Part shown: positions 1 through 8,181 of the stretch, piece by piece
Position numbering within the stretch: the stretch's first letter is position 1
Layout: the number at the start of each line of letters is the position of its first letter
DNA from: Hymenobacter gelipurpurascens
GTDB taxonomy: Bacteria; Bacteroidota; Bacteroidia; Cytophagales; Hymenobacteraceae
Length of the DNA: 64,000 nt
Assembly: GCF_900187375.1 (NCBI RefSeq)
Contig: NZ_FYEW01000001.1
Coordinates: 2,542,001-2,606,000, forward strand
Direction of reading: 5' to 3'
Position numbers and translations under genes: made by a program
Notes under the pieces: model-generated
Databases searched by the model: none
The model's input: only the letters and a program-made list of their open reading frames with translations
What the model was told of the DNA's origin: nothing

Positions 1-2051
1 ACACCCTCACTATGTTCGGCTTCGTGCTGGCCATTGGTATTGTGGTCGATGACGCCATTGTGGTGGTAGAGGCCGTGGAACATAACATGAACGAGCGGGG
101 CCTGAGCCCCATGGAAGCCACGCTGCAGGCCATGCGCGAAATCTCGGCCCCGGTTATTGCCATTGCCCTGATTCTGGCGGCGGTATTCGTGCCAGTGGGC
201 TTTATTCCCGGCATCACTGGCCGCTTATATCAGCAGTTCGCTATCACCATTGCCATTTCGGTAATCATCTCGGCCTTCGTGGCACTTTCGCTTACGCCGG
301 CTTTGTGCGTGCTGCTGCTCAAGCCCCACAAACGCGACGAGAACTCCACTGGCCTAGACAAGCTGTTCTACAAGTTCAACACCTGGTTTGACAAGGTGAC
401 GGGCAAGTACGGCAACGGCGTACAGAGCGGCATCAAGCACTCACGCCTGGTCGTGATTATTCTGGTCTGCATTGTGGCCGGTACTGGCCTACTGTTCAAG
501 AATAAGGCCTCCGGCTTTATTCCGACCGAAGATGAAGGCCGCCTCATTGTGACCTTCAACTTGCCCGAAGCTTCCTCTACGGAGCGCACCGTGAGCACCC
601 TGAAGGAGGTCATGAAGGAGCTGAGCCAGGTGAAAGGCATCAAGCATTATGCTGGCCTAGGAGGTCTGAATGCCGTAAACTTCTCGTCTAAGTCGAACAG
701 CGGTACCGTATTCTGCCAGCTGCAGCCTTGGGAAGACCGCAAAAGCAAGGAAGAGCAGCTGCAGGGCCTGATTGCAACGGTGCAGAAACGCCTGAGCCGC
801 CTGCGGGAAGCTAATATTGTCGTGATTTCGCCGCCGGCTATTCCGGGCCTCGGCAACACGGGCGGTTTCTCGTTTGTACTGCAAGAGCGCGAAGCGGGCG
901 GCGATATCAAGAACTTTGATGCCCAGCTCCAGAACTTCCTCGGCGCCCTGCGCAAGCGGCCTGAAATTGCGGCGCCATTCTCGTTCTTCACCGCCAACAC
1001 ACCAGGTTACCAGCTCACTATTGATCGTGAGAAAGCCAAGAAGCTGGGCGTATCTATTGCCGACATTGGCACGGCGCTCCGCACCTACCTGGGCTCCTCC
1101 TACGTGAACGACTTTACGGTGTACGGCCGCAACTTCCGCGTCGTGACGCAGGCCGACTCCATGTACCGCGCTGATATCAGCAACCTAGGCCAGTACTACG
1201 TGCGCAACTCTTCGGGCGGCATGGTTCCCCTGAGCACGCTCACGAGCTACAAACGCTCCGAAAGCGCCCCGCTGATTTCGCACTACAACCTTTTCCGCTC
1301 CGCTGAAATCAACGGCAACGCGGCGCCCGGCTACAGCTCCGGCGACGCCATTAAGGCGCTGCAGGAAACGGCGGCGCAGTCGTTGCCGGCTGGTTACGGG
1401 TTTGAGTTTTCGGGCCTGACTAGAGAAGAGCTGCTGGCTGGCGGACAAACGGTGTACATCTTTGCCTTGTCTCTGGCCTTCGTGTTCCTGTTTTTGGCCG
1501 CGTTGTACGAAAGCTGGTCGGTGCCGTTCTCGGTGCTGCTGGCTGTGCCGCTGGGCGCGTTTGGGGCCATTCTGGCGCTTACGTTCCTGCCCAAGCTCAC
1601 CAACAACATCTACGCCCAGATTGGTCTGATTACGCTGATTGGTTTGTCGGCCAAAAACGCCATTCTGATTATCGAATTCGCCAAAGAACGGGTGGATAAA
1701 GGCATGCCGCTGGTAGATGCTACACTGGAGGCCGTGCGCCTGCGCCTGCGCCCTATCATTATGACGTCGTTGGCCTTTATTCTGGGCGTGCTGCCGCTGG
1801 TGTTTGCCTCCGGCGCCGGCGCCCAAAGCCGCCAGACCATCGGCTGGACGGTACTGGGCGGCATGCTCTCGGCTACCATCCTGGCCATCTTCATCGTGCC
1901 GGTGCTCTACGTGCTTATCACGCGCTTTGCCTACGGCAAGGAGAAACTGGCGGAGCTGGAAGCTAACTACAAGCCTGATGAAGAGCACGGTGGCCCCGCC
2001 CCCGATAAGCCCACCGACGAAGGCCAGCACCCCACTCCCAGCCCGGCGTAA
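1..2051 (+). CDS. RND multidrug efflux permease (AcrB/HAE1 family), 5' truncated by window edge
   Basis: C-terminal two thirds (about 680 residues) of an inner-membrane proton-driven drug exporter that works with a periplasmic adaptor and a TolC-like channel. The reading frame is open to base 3, so the true start lies outside the window. The visible part begins in TM4 with GIVVDDAIVVVE, which holds the two proton-relay aspartates (AcrB D407/D408). The relay lysine of TM10 is in GLSAKNAILIIEF. Two porter and docking blocks and the second set of membrane helices are intact. The C-terminus ends in a short hydrophilic tail. AcrB is about 1,050 residues, so roughly 390 are missing. Substrate cannot be told from sequence. 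The adaptor gene is presumably upstream, outside the window. Confidence 0.95.
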   Translation, partial: TLTMFGFVLAIGIVVDDAIVVVEAVEHNMNERGLSPMEATLQAMREISAPVIAIALILAAVFVPVGFIPGITGRLYQQFAITIAISVIISAFVALSLTPALCVLLLKPHKRDENSTGLDKLFYKFNTWFDKVTGKYGNGVQSGIKHSRLVVIILVCIVAGTGLLFKNKASGFIPTEDEGRLIVTFNLPEASSTERTVSTLKEVMKELSQVKGIKHYAGLGGLNAVNFSSKSNSGTVFCQLQPWEDRKSKEEQLQGLIATVQKRLSRLREANIVVISPPAIPGLGNTGGFSFVLQEREAGGDIKNFDAQLQNFLGALRKRPEIAAPFSFFTANTPGYQLTIDREKAKKLGVSIADIGTALRTYLGSSYVNDFTVYGRNFRVVTQADSMYRADISNLGQYYVRNSSGGMVPLSTLTSYKRSESAPLISHYNLFRSAEINGNAAPGYSSGDAIKALQETAAQSLPAGYGFEFSGLTREELLAGGQTVYIFALSLAFVFLFLAALYESWSVPFSVLLAVPLGAFGAILALTFLPKLTNNIYAQIGLITLIGLSAKNAILIIEFAKERVDKGMPLVDATLEAVRLRLRPIIMTSLAFILGVLPLVFASGAGAQSRQTIGWTVLGGMLSATILAIFIVPVLYVLITRFAYGKEKLAELEANYKPDEEHGGPAPDKPTDEGQHPTPSPA

Positions 2052-2078
2052 TAGGTCGATGACTTCAGCTTAAGTCAG

Positions 2079-2172
2079 ACGTCATGCTGAACGGAGCCGA
2101 AGCATCTCTACCATGACTAATCAAATGATTTAGCCAGCGGTAGTGATGTTTCGGCTCCGCTCAGCATGACGT
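2079..2172. repeat. Large palindromic intergenic repeat, subfamily A
   Basis: Two roughly 34-base arms (2079-2112 and 2139-2172) are near-perfect inverted copies around a 26-base AT-richer loop. The outer ends read ACGTCATGCTGA and the inner ends GCATCTCTACC. The same arm sequence recurs at 5270-5365 and 10510-10615. It lies just after the RND pump stop and may also end its transcript. Confidence 0.85.
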
Positions 2173-2220
2173 TCTTTTTTACCTTATGCCGTCCTACTCT
2201 ATTCCTACTACCTACCCATT

Positions 2221-3141
2221 ATGCGCAAACTCCTCTCCTTCCTCTTCTGTCTTACTATCGTGACAACTGCTCTGGCTCAAACTCCCTCTGTGATTCCATT
2301 GTACGCTGGCCTCGTTCCGGATTCCAAGCCCAGCAAAGTGCAGGAAACAATAGTCAACGAAAAGGGCAAAATCCGCATATCCAACGTGGTACAGCCCACA
2401 CTCACGGTATACCGCGCGGCACCAGACAAGGCCAATGGCACGGCCGTTATCATTTGCCCGGGTGGGGGCTACGCGCGCCTCGCTGTAGACCATGAAGGCT
2501 ACGATGTAGCCAAGCGCTTCAACGAAATGGGCATTACAGCCTTCGTGCTGAAATACCGCTTGCCCAATGCGCAAAGCCAAACAGATAAATCCATTGCGCC
2601 GCTACTCGATGCCCAGCAGGCCATCCGGCTGGTGCGGCAGCGGGCCAAGGAGTTTGGCATCAACCAGGCCCGGGTAGGCCTCATGGGTTTTTCGGCGGGC
2701 GGGCACCTGGCCTCTACAGCCGGTACACACTTCGCTAGGCCAGTCGGCGACACAAAAGACCAGACCTCCGTTCGGCCCGATTTTCTGATGCTGCTGTATC
2801 CGGTCATCAGCTTTTCAGATAGCCTCATGCACGCGGGCTCACGCAACAACCTCATTGGCGAGAAACCCACGGTAGAGCAAACGCGCCAGTATTCCAACGA
2901 ACTACAGGTATCGGGGCAAACCCCTCCCACCTTCCTGGTGCATGCCCAGGATGATGCCACGGTGCCGGTACAGAACAGCTTAGTATTCTACGAAGCCTGC
3001 CTCAAACATAAAGTGCCCGTTGAAATGCATTTGTACCCGAAAGGCGGCCACGGCTTCGGGATGAACAATGCCACCACCAAAGACAACTGGACCGACCGCC
3101 TGCAGAACTGGCTGGATGCCGCCGGCTGGCTAGCGAAGTAA
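2221..3141 (+). CDS. Secreted alpha/beta-hydrolase (acetyl-xylan-esterase-like, BD-FAE type)
   Basis: A 306-residue exported esterase. Residues 1-20 form a signal peptide ending in ALAQ. The oxyanion region is CPGGGY. The serine nucleophile sits in GLMGFSAGGHLAS, the acid in HAQDDATVPV and the histidine in KGGHGFGMN, so the triad is complete. Family members deacetylate xylan or cleave feruloyl or other acyl esters on plant polysaccharides; the substrate here is unknown. It stands alone between a palindromic repeat and a convergent small gene, with no polysaccharide-utilisation neighbours. Assignment to the hydrolase family is firm; the exact ester is not. Confidence 0.85.
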   Translation: MRKLLSFLFCLTIVTTALAQTPSVIPLYAGLVPDSKPSKVQETIVNEKGKIRISNVVQPTLTVYRAAPDKANGTAVIICPGGGYARLAVDHEGYDVAKRFNEMGITAFVLKYRLPNAQSQTDKSIAPLLDAQQAIRLVRQRAKEFGINQARVGLMGFSAGGHLASTAGTHFARPVGDTKDQTSVRPDFLMLLYPVISFSDSLMHAGSRNNLIGEKPTVEQTRQYSNELQVSGQTPPTFLVHAQDDATVPVQNSLVFYEACLKHKVPVEMHLYPKGGHGFGMNNATTKDNWTDRLQNWLDAAGWLAK

Positions 3142-3158
3142 GCAGTGACCTAGCGGCA

Positions 3159-3455
3159 CTATTCCCACCCAGGCTCCTCCCCAGTCCACCACACTTCCGT
3201 ACCGGGCGGCACAGGTCCTGCGCCTTCCTGGGTGAGTAGCAAGGCGCGCATGTCGGCCACTTCCGGGCGCGATACTTCTTCCACGCTGGCAATTGCGGGC
3301 TCCTCCTGCCCGTTGGGGAAGCGCAGCGTAAGGGCTAGGCCAGTATGCAGGGCATAGCCGGCCAGCGCAGGCAGCGGAATAGATGGTAGCAACAGTACGC
3401 CTAGGCCAGTTAGGGGCACGCTCTCTGCCACATGCATCAGCAAGAGTTTTTTCAT
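3159..3455 (-). CDS. Hypothetical small protein, 98 aa
   Basis: No function recognised. The frame is open further upstream, but ATG at 3455 gives a natural MKKLLLMH start followed by a hydrophobic, Pro/Leu-rich stretch (residues 10-35) that may anchor it in the membrane. The C-terminal half is acidic, with ADMRALLLTQEG and a Trp/Glu-rich tail. It converges on the esterase gene with a 17-base gap. Coding is supported by frame length and by the lack of any competing frame; no homologue comes to mind. Confidence 0.55.
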   Translation of the reverse strand: MKKLLLMHVAESVPLTGLGVLLLPSIPLPALAGYALHTGLALTLRFPNGQEEPAIASVEEVSRPEVADMRALLLTQEGAGPVPPGTEVWWTGEEPGWE

Positions 3456-3649
3456 GGACAGACTTACGCAAAAATTCAGTTGAGAAGTGATGGAGAGTGT
3501 TTTTGCGTAAAATAACTCTCCATCATTGTTGTAGAGCCGGATAATTGTCGGGCTAAACCTAGCTCCCATCTGGTGCGTATTGGCATGGTGCTTGCAAAAG
3601 CCTACTCACCTAGTTAAATACAAGCACTCTGAACCCTAAAATTTTAGTC

Positions 3650-4183
3650 ATGAAAAAGGTCAGCTTGATTTTCGCCTTTGTGATTCTGTTCTCCACTGTT
3701 TTCAGTGGTTTCGCCCAAGCGCAAAATAAAATTAGCTCCAGTGCCAAAGGTGCCGTTATTGGTGGCCTAGGCGGTGCTGCAGCCGGTGCACTTATCAACA
3801 AGAAAAACCGCGTAGTAGGTGGTGCCGTGGGTGGTGTTGCCGGGGGTGGCCTAGGCTACGCCATCGGTCGGAACGCCGACAACAAGCGCCGGGCCGAAGC
3901 TGCCCGCGTAGCTGCTGCTCGTCGGGCCGAAGCTAACCGCGCCGCTGCTTACCGCCAGGGCATTGCCCGTGGTGAAGCTAAGAGCCGCGCCAACGCAAAC
4001 AACTCGGCTCTGGCAGCTGCCGCTGCCGCCCCTGCCGCTGCTCCTGCCATGATGAACAGCTTTGCCGGTGCAGGTGCTCCTGCCGGTAACTTCGCCATGA
4101 GCTCGGCTTATTTGCCTAACCAGCAGTACGGTCAGCGCGATGCTGCTTATCCTTCTTCGGAAGTACGTCGCAAGAGCTGGTAA
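3650..4183 (+). CDS. Secreted glycine-zipper protein
   Basis: A 177-residue exported protein. The signal peptide (residues 1-24) ends in GFAQAQ. A glycine-zipper segment at about residues 33-75 has repeated GxxxG spacing (VIGGLGGAAAGALI and GGAVGGVAGGGLGYAIG), which resembles YMGG-like or OmpA-like Gly-zipper domains that insert in or pack against membranes. An Arg/Ala-rich helix follows (RRAEAARVAAARRAEANRAA), then an Ala/Pro-rich low-complexity tail. It probably resides in the envelope. A strong hairpin terminator follows at 4201-4238. The function is unknown. Confidence 0.75.
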   Translation: MKKVSLIFAFVILFSTVFSGFAQAQNKISSSAKGAVIGGLGGAAAGALINKKNRVVGGAVGGVAGGGLGYAIGRNADNKRRAEAARVAAARRAEANRAAAYRQGIARGEAKSRANANNSALAAAAAAPAAAPAMMNSFAGAGAPAGNFAMSSAYLPNQQYGQRDAAYPSSEVRRKSW

Positions 4184-4200
4184 TCTGCTTTTTTGCTTCT

Positions 4201-4238
4201 AACACAAAGCCCAGGTCATTGTACCTGGGCTTTGTGTT
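4201..4238 (+). terminator. Hairpin terminator
   Basis: A perfect 16-bp stem (4201-4216 with 4223-4238) and a 6-base loop lie 17 bases after the glycine-zipper gene. There is no long T-tract, but the stem is very stable. Confidence 0.7.
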
Positions 4239-4287
4239 ACTTCGCATTTCGTTTCTTCGTTCTTCTCTCTACCAAAACCTTGTTTCC

Positions 4288-4755
4288 ATGAAATCCTTTC
4301 TTGGCCTCCTGATGGGAGGCGCCTTGCTGGCCTCCTGCTCAAGCCCCAAAACTGATGCGGCTACGGCCGTGAATGTGCAAACGCTCAACCAGCAATTCAT
4401 TGGGGCCTGGAACGCCAAAAATACAGCCGCGCTCGATACGCTGCTGGCCGACGACGTGCAGTACGCCCAGGGCGAGTCGCGCTTCAATGGCAAATCGGAG
4501 GTGGCTGACAAGTGGGTACGCGCTACCATGGGCACTATTTCCGACTTGAAAACCTACACCACAAGCACGGGTGCTGGCGACAACATCGCCTACGAGGCCG
4601 GCACGTTCTCTACGGACGTTCTGCCCGAAACGCCCGGCCAGCCCCACGGCGAAGGCGAAGGCAACTTTGTGCTGCTCTGGAAAAAGCAAAAGAACAACAG
4701 CTGGAAGCTGAGCTATGTGCAGCTGGAAGGCCTACCCGTAAAGGTTCGCAACTAA
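4288..4755 (+). CDS. Lipoprotein with NTF2/SnoaL-like (DUF4440-type) domain
   Basis: A 155-residue lipoprotein. ATG 4288 is chosen over the longer frame because it gives a clean lipoprotein signal with lipobox LLASC (Cys17). Residues about 40-150 have the NTF2-like pattern: helix FIGAWNAKNTAALDTLLADD, then a strand pair ending in GNFVLLWKK and WKLSYVQLEG. Such domains bind small molecules or act as ketosteroid-isomerase-like enzymes; many in Bacteroidota are uncharacterised. It converges on the DUF779 gene and is separated from it by a perfect bidirectional hairpin. Confidence 0.75.
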   Translation: MKSFLGLLMGGALLASCSSPKTDAATAVNVQTLNQQFIGAWNAKNTAALDTLLADDVQYAQGESRFNGKSEVADKWVRATMGTISDLKTYTTSTGAGDNIAYEAGTFSTDVLPETPGQPHGEGEGNFVLLWKKQKNNSWKLSYVQLEGLPVKVRN

Positions 4756-4776
4756 TATACATTCTCCCTATTCCAG

Positions 4777-4810
4777 AAAAAGCCTCGTCTGCTAGCAGAC
4801 GAGGCTTTTT
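4777..4810. terminator. Bidirectional terminator
   Basis: A 34-base perfect palindrome begins AAAAAGCCTCG and ends CGAGGCTTTTT. The A/T tracts on both ends suit termination of the convergent lipoprotein (+) and DUF779 (-) genes. Confidence 0.85.
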
Positions 4811-4835
4811 CATGCCCATTCGGGTTTGTAGTGGC

Positions 4836-5243
4836 CTACTGCGTTTGTCCGGCCAGATATTCTTCGCCTTCCAATACCGGCGCCATATTCCGTGATTCTT
4901 CCTCCGTGAACAGCCTGGACCGAATCAGGAACCGCACGCCCAATGGTATTTCCAGCGAGAAGCTGGCGCCCCGGCCCTTAGTTACATCTACGGTGAGCTG
5001 GGTGTGTTGCCAGTACTCAAACTGACTGGTGCTCATGAAGAAGTCGCAGCCATGAATCTGGCCTAGCCACACATCGTTGCCTCCAATTCGAAATTCACCT
5101 TTGGTAAAGCACATGGGCGAAGAGCCATCGCAGCAGCCGCCGCTTTGGTGAAACATCAGGGGGCCATGCTCTTCCCGGAGCACATCAATGGTGGCTTCGG
5201 CAGCAGGCGTTATCAGGACACGTGGAGTGGGCTTGGAGGACAT
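4836..5243 (-). CDS. DUF779 domain protein, aldehyde-dehydrogenase partner
   Basis: A 135-residue cytosolic protein of the DUF779 family. The signature HQSGGCCDGSSPMC (about residues 33-46) is present, followed by the conserved IGGNDVWLGQIHGCDF. The three cysteines could bind a metal. Start ATG 5243 is used because residues upstream of it are encoded by a dispersed repeat. DUF779 genes are typically found directly beside acetaldehyde/aldehyde dehydrogenase genes, as here, but the molecular role is not established. It is downstream of the aldehyde dehydrogenase on the same strand, with palindromic repeat 5270-5365 in between. Confidence 0.85.
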   Translation of the reverse strand: MSSKPTPRVLITPAAEATIDVLREEHGPLMFHQSGGCCDGSSPMCFTKGEFRIGGNDVWLGQIHGCDFFMSTSQFEYWQHTQLTVDVTKGRGASFSLEIPLGVRFLIRSRLFTEEESRNMAPVLEGEEYLAGQTQ

Positions 5244-5269
5244 ATGCAGGCAAGTTTCTGAAAATAGTA

Positions 5270-5365
5270 GAACGTCATGCCGCGCCTCGCGAAGCATCTC
5301 TACCCCAGATATAATCAAAGTTATTCTGGCGACAGAGATGCTCCGGCAAGCCCGGCATGACGTTC
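5270..5365. repeat. Large palindromic intergenic repeat, subfamily A
   Basis: Inverted arms start GAACGTCATGC and end GCATGACGTTC. The left arm holds the GAAGCATCTCTACC segment shared with 2079-2172 and 10510-10615; the right arm is more degenerate. It lies between the aldehyde dehydrogenase and DUF779 genes and could act as an intra-operon attenuator or mRNA-stability element. Confidence 0.75.
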
Positions 5366-5385
5366 TGTTTCGGCTACTTACTGGC

Positions 5386-6915
5386 CTAGAAGAAACCGAG
5401 TTTCTGCTGGCTGTAAGAAATCAGCATGTTTTTGGTCTGGCGGTAATGGGCCAGCATCATCTTATGGTTTTCGCGGCCGAAACCGGAGGCCTTATAGCCG
5501 CCGAAGGGCGCGCCGGCGGGGTAATCGTGGTAGCAGTTCACCCACACGCGGCCGGCCTGGATGGCACGGGGCATCTGGTACAGCTCGTGTGCATCGCGCG
5601 ACCATAGGCCGGCGCCTAGGCCATACAGCGTATCATTGGCCAGTTCAATGGCTTCTTCGTTGTCTTTGAATGTGGTGACGGACAGCACCGGACCGAAGAT
5701 TTCCTCCTGGAAAATCCGCATTTTGTTGTGGCCCCGGAAAATGGTGGGCTGGATGTAATAGCCTTCGTTCAGCTCATCGTGGGCATGGTCGCGGTGGGCT
5801 TCACCACCCACCAGCACTTCGGCACCTTCCGCTTTCCCGATTTCCAGGTAGCTCAGGATTTTCTCGTACTGGTCGTTGCTGGCCTGGGCGCCCATCATGG
5901 TTTCCATGTCCAGGGGGTGGCCTAGCTTGATGGCTTTCACGCGCTCAATCAGGCGCGGCATAAACTCATCGTAAATATCCTCATGGATGAGCAGGCGCGA
6001 GGGGCAGGTGCAGATTTCGCCTTGGTTGAGGGCAAACATGGCGGCTCCTTCCAGGCACTTATCCAGGAAATCGTCGTCGTGGTCCATCACCGATTTGCAG
6101 AAGATATTCGGCGACTTACCGCCCAGCTCCATGGTTACGGGAATGATGTTTTCGGCAGCGTATTGCAGAATGAGGCGGCCCGTGGTGGTTTCGCCCGTGA
6201 ACGATACCTTTTGCACGCGCTTGTTGCTGGCCAGCGGCTTGCCTGCTTCCAGCCCGAAACCGTTCACCACGTTCACCACGCCGGCAGGCAGCACGTCCTG
6301 AATCAGCTCCATAAGTACCATAATGCTGGCGGGCGTCTGTTCGGCGGGCTTCATCACGACGCAGCAGCCAGCGGCCAGGGCAGGCGCCAGCTTCCAGGTA
6401 GCCATCAGCAGCGGGAAGTTCCAGGGGATGATCTGGCCAACAACCCCCAGCGGCTCCTGAATCACGAGCGATAAGGTGGTTTCATTCAGTTCCGTAGCCG
6501 AGCCTTCTTCGGCCCGAATAACGCCGGCAAAGTACCGGAAGTGGTCGATGCACAGGGGCAGATCGGCGGCCATGGTTTCCCGAATGGCTTTGCCGTTTTC
6601 CACGGTTTCAACCGCCGCCAAGTGGGCCAGATTGGCCTCCATGATGTCGGCAATTTTCAGGAGCACGTTGCTGCGCGTAGTGGCCGAGGCTTTGCTCCAG
6701 GATTTAAAGGCTTCGTGGGCGGCGTCTAGGGCCAGCTCAATATCTTCTTTAGTAGAGCGGGCTACTTTGGTAAAGGCTTTACCATCAATGGGTGAGGGGT
6801 TTTCGAAGTACTGGCCCTTCACTGGCGCCACCCATTTGCCCCCGATAAAATTATCGTAGTGAGATTTAAACTTAGGCCGTTCAACGAGAGTGGTGGGTTT
6901 TTCTAGGGTTTCCAT
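5386..6915 (-). CDS. NAD(P)-dependent aldehyde dehydrogenase (AldB/ExaC type)
   Basis: A 509-residue cytosolic enzyme oxidising an aldehyde, probably acetaldehyde, to the acid. Rossmann-type coenzyme residues lie in [12 protein letters not shown] and VMKPAEQTP. The general base is E263 in MELGGKSPN and the nucleophile is C302 in [11 protein letters not shown]. The family-typical [10 protein letters not shown] and [13 protein letters not shown] are present. Full length agrees with AldB/ExaC (about 506-512 residues). It is paired with DUF779 downstream and a divergent AraC-type regulator upstream, the usual layout for inducible aldehyde or ethanol oxidation. The symbol is withheld because aldB, exaC and acoD cannot be separated by eye. 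Confidence 0.92.
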   Translation of the reverse strand: METLEKPTTLVERPKFKSHYDNFIGGKWVAPVKGQYFENPSPIDGKAFTKVARSTKEDIELALDAAHEAFKSWSKASATTRSNVLLKIADIMEANLAHLAAVETVENGKAIRETMAADLPLCIDHFRYFAGVIRAEEGSATELNETTLSLVIQEPLGVVGQIIPWNFPLLMATWKLAPALAAGCCVVMKPAEQTPASIMVLMELIQDVLPAGVVNVVNGFGLEAGKPLASNKRVQKVSFTGETTTGRLILQYAAENIIPVTMELGGKSPNIFCKSVMDHDDDFLDKCLEGAAMFALNQGEICTCPSRLLIHEDIYDEFMPRLIERVKAIKLGHPLDMETMMGAQASNDQYEKILSYLEIGKAEGAEVLVGGEAHRDHAHDELNEGYYIQPTIFRGHNKMRIFQEEIFGPVLSVTTFKDNEEAIELANDTLYGLGAGLWSRDAHELYQMPRAIQAGRVWVNCYHDYPAGAPFGGYKASGFGRENHKMMLAHYRQTKNMLISYSQQKLGFF

Positions 6916-6980
6916 TGTAGGTCTGGGATGTGAGGTTTGGATAACCCAAGCTACCTTTCTTCCAGACCAGAATGGTTCTA

Positions 6981-7012
6981 CTATCGTCGCACAAAAGCGG
7001 TCTATTGTCGCA
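6981..7012. promoter_or_regulatory. Candidate AraC-type operator: two direct repeats 21 bp apart
   Basis: CTATCGTCGCA (6981-6991) and CTATTGTCGCA (7002-7012) match at 10 of 11 bases in the same orientation, start to start 21 bp, two helical turns. That is the geometry of half-sites bound by AraC-family dimers. They sit in the divergent spacer between the aldehyde dehydrogenase and the AraC-type regulator gene. Confidence 0.55.
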
Positions 7013-7083
7013 AGTTGCTAGTGCCATAAGTGAGGACTCACTATCTTAGGTGCTGCGCCATCTGCGCCGTTCAGTTGTTTAGC

Positions 7084-8034
7084 ATGAAAGTTACCCAACC
7101 GCCCATGCCGCACGCCCATCTGCCTGCTCCTATTGCCCTGCATCAGCAGCACCAACTCAGCACCTTGGTGGAAAACCGCACGGTGTATACGCTGGAAGCG
7201 TTTGAGCTCAATGTATTTGAAACCCACCAGACGGCTCACCAAGTACCCCTAAGCATGGGCAACCTGGTTCTGACAACCATGTTGCGTGGGCGCAAAGTCA
7301 TGCACCTCGCCGGTCAGCCAGCCTTTGACTATTTGCCCGGCGAGTCGGTGATAGTGGGCGAGAACCAGACGATGGTTATCGATTTCCCGGAAGCTGATGA
7401 AGCACATCCCACGCAGTGCTTGGCCGTGGCCATCCCGACGGATACCATCCGGCAAACGGTGGATCTGCTCAACGAAAAACACCCGCGCGCCGAGGAGCAC
7501 CTGCCCTGGCACCTCGATACCACCGACCACGCCCATTTCCAGAATACGCCGGAGCTGACGGGCACGTTGGAGCGCCTCGTGCAGCTCTCCCGCGACACAG
7601 GCCGCGTGAAGGACGTGCTGGCCAATTTCACGATTCAGGAAATGCTGGTGCGCCTGATGCAGACCCAGGCCCGGCAGCTGCTATTCCACAACTACCGCCA
7701 GCACCTGACTACTCACCGCTTTGCGCACGTGGTGCAATACATCAAGCAGCACCTCACGGAGCAGCTCACGGTGGAAAAGCTCAGCGAGCTGGCCTGCATG
7801 AGCAAGGCGACGTTCTTCCGGGTGTTTAAGCGCGAGTTGGGCCTCACTCCGGTCGAGTACATCATTCAGGAGCGGCTGGCCGAAGCCAAGCGCCTGCTGC
7901 AAAACCCACTTACCACCGTGGCGGATGTGTGTTTTCGGGCGGGCTTCAACAACACCGCCTACTTCCAGAAGCTGTTTAAGCAATATGAAGGCGTGACGCC
8001 GGGGCTGTACAAGAAGCAGTGTGCGGGCTGCTAA
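7084..8034 (+). CDS. AraC-family transcriptional regulator (AraC_N type), likely aldehyde-responsive
   Basis: A 316-residue regulator. Start ATG 7084 gives MKVTQPPMPHAH; longer forms are unlikely because they would run into the operator region. The N-terminal half (about 20-190) resembles the AraC_N cupin-like sensing domain, with LPGESVIVGENQTMVIDFP. The C-terminal half (about 215-310) has two HTH motifs: LSELACMSKATFFRVFKRE and VADVCFRAGFNNTAYFQKL. AraC_N members such as YqhC control aldehyde-handling enzymes. Transcribed divergently from the aldehyde dehydrogenase, it probably activates that gene through the direct repeats at 6981-7012 (inference). Confidence 0.88.
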   Translation: MKVTQPPMPHAHLPAPIALHQQHQLSTLVENRTVYTLEAFELNVFETHQTAHQVPLSMGNLVLTTMLRGRKVMHLAGQPAFDYLPGESVIVGENQTMVIDFPEADEAHPTQCLAVAIPTDTIRQTVDLLNEKHPRAEEHLPWHLDTTDHAHFQNTPELTGTLERLVQLSRDTGRVKDVLANFTIQEMLVRLMQTQARQLLFHNYRQHLTTHRFAHVVQYIKQHLTEQLTVEKLSELACMSKATFFRVFKRELGLTPVEYIIQERLAEAKRLLQNPLTTVADVCFRAGFNNTAYFQKLFKQYEGVTPGLYKKQCAGC

Positions 8035-8181
8035 CTGCTGAGATTATCCGGTGAGGGAAGCTAGTGGCCTAGGCCGTTCAGGCTAGGCTTGCTATGTCAA
8101 TTTCACAACCTTATCTCTCCAAAACCTGTTACCAGAGGCCATTCGGAAAGCCACGTGCGCGCGGCGTCCATTACTTGCCTC

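Noticed and set aside
1185..2030. 281-codon open frame on the minus strand opposite the RND pump
   Set aside because: It is antisense to a conserved domain, has a composition set by the opposite codons, and no motif.
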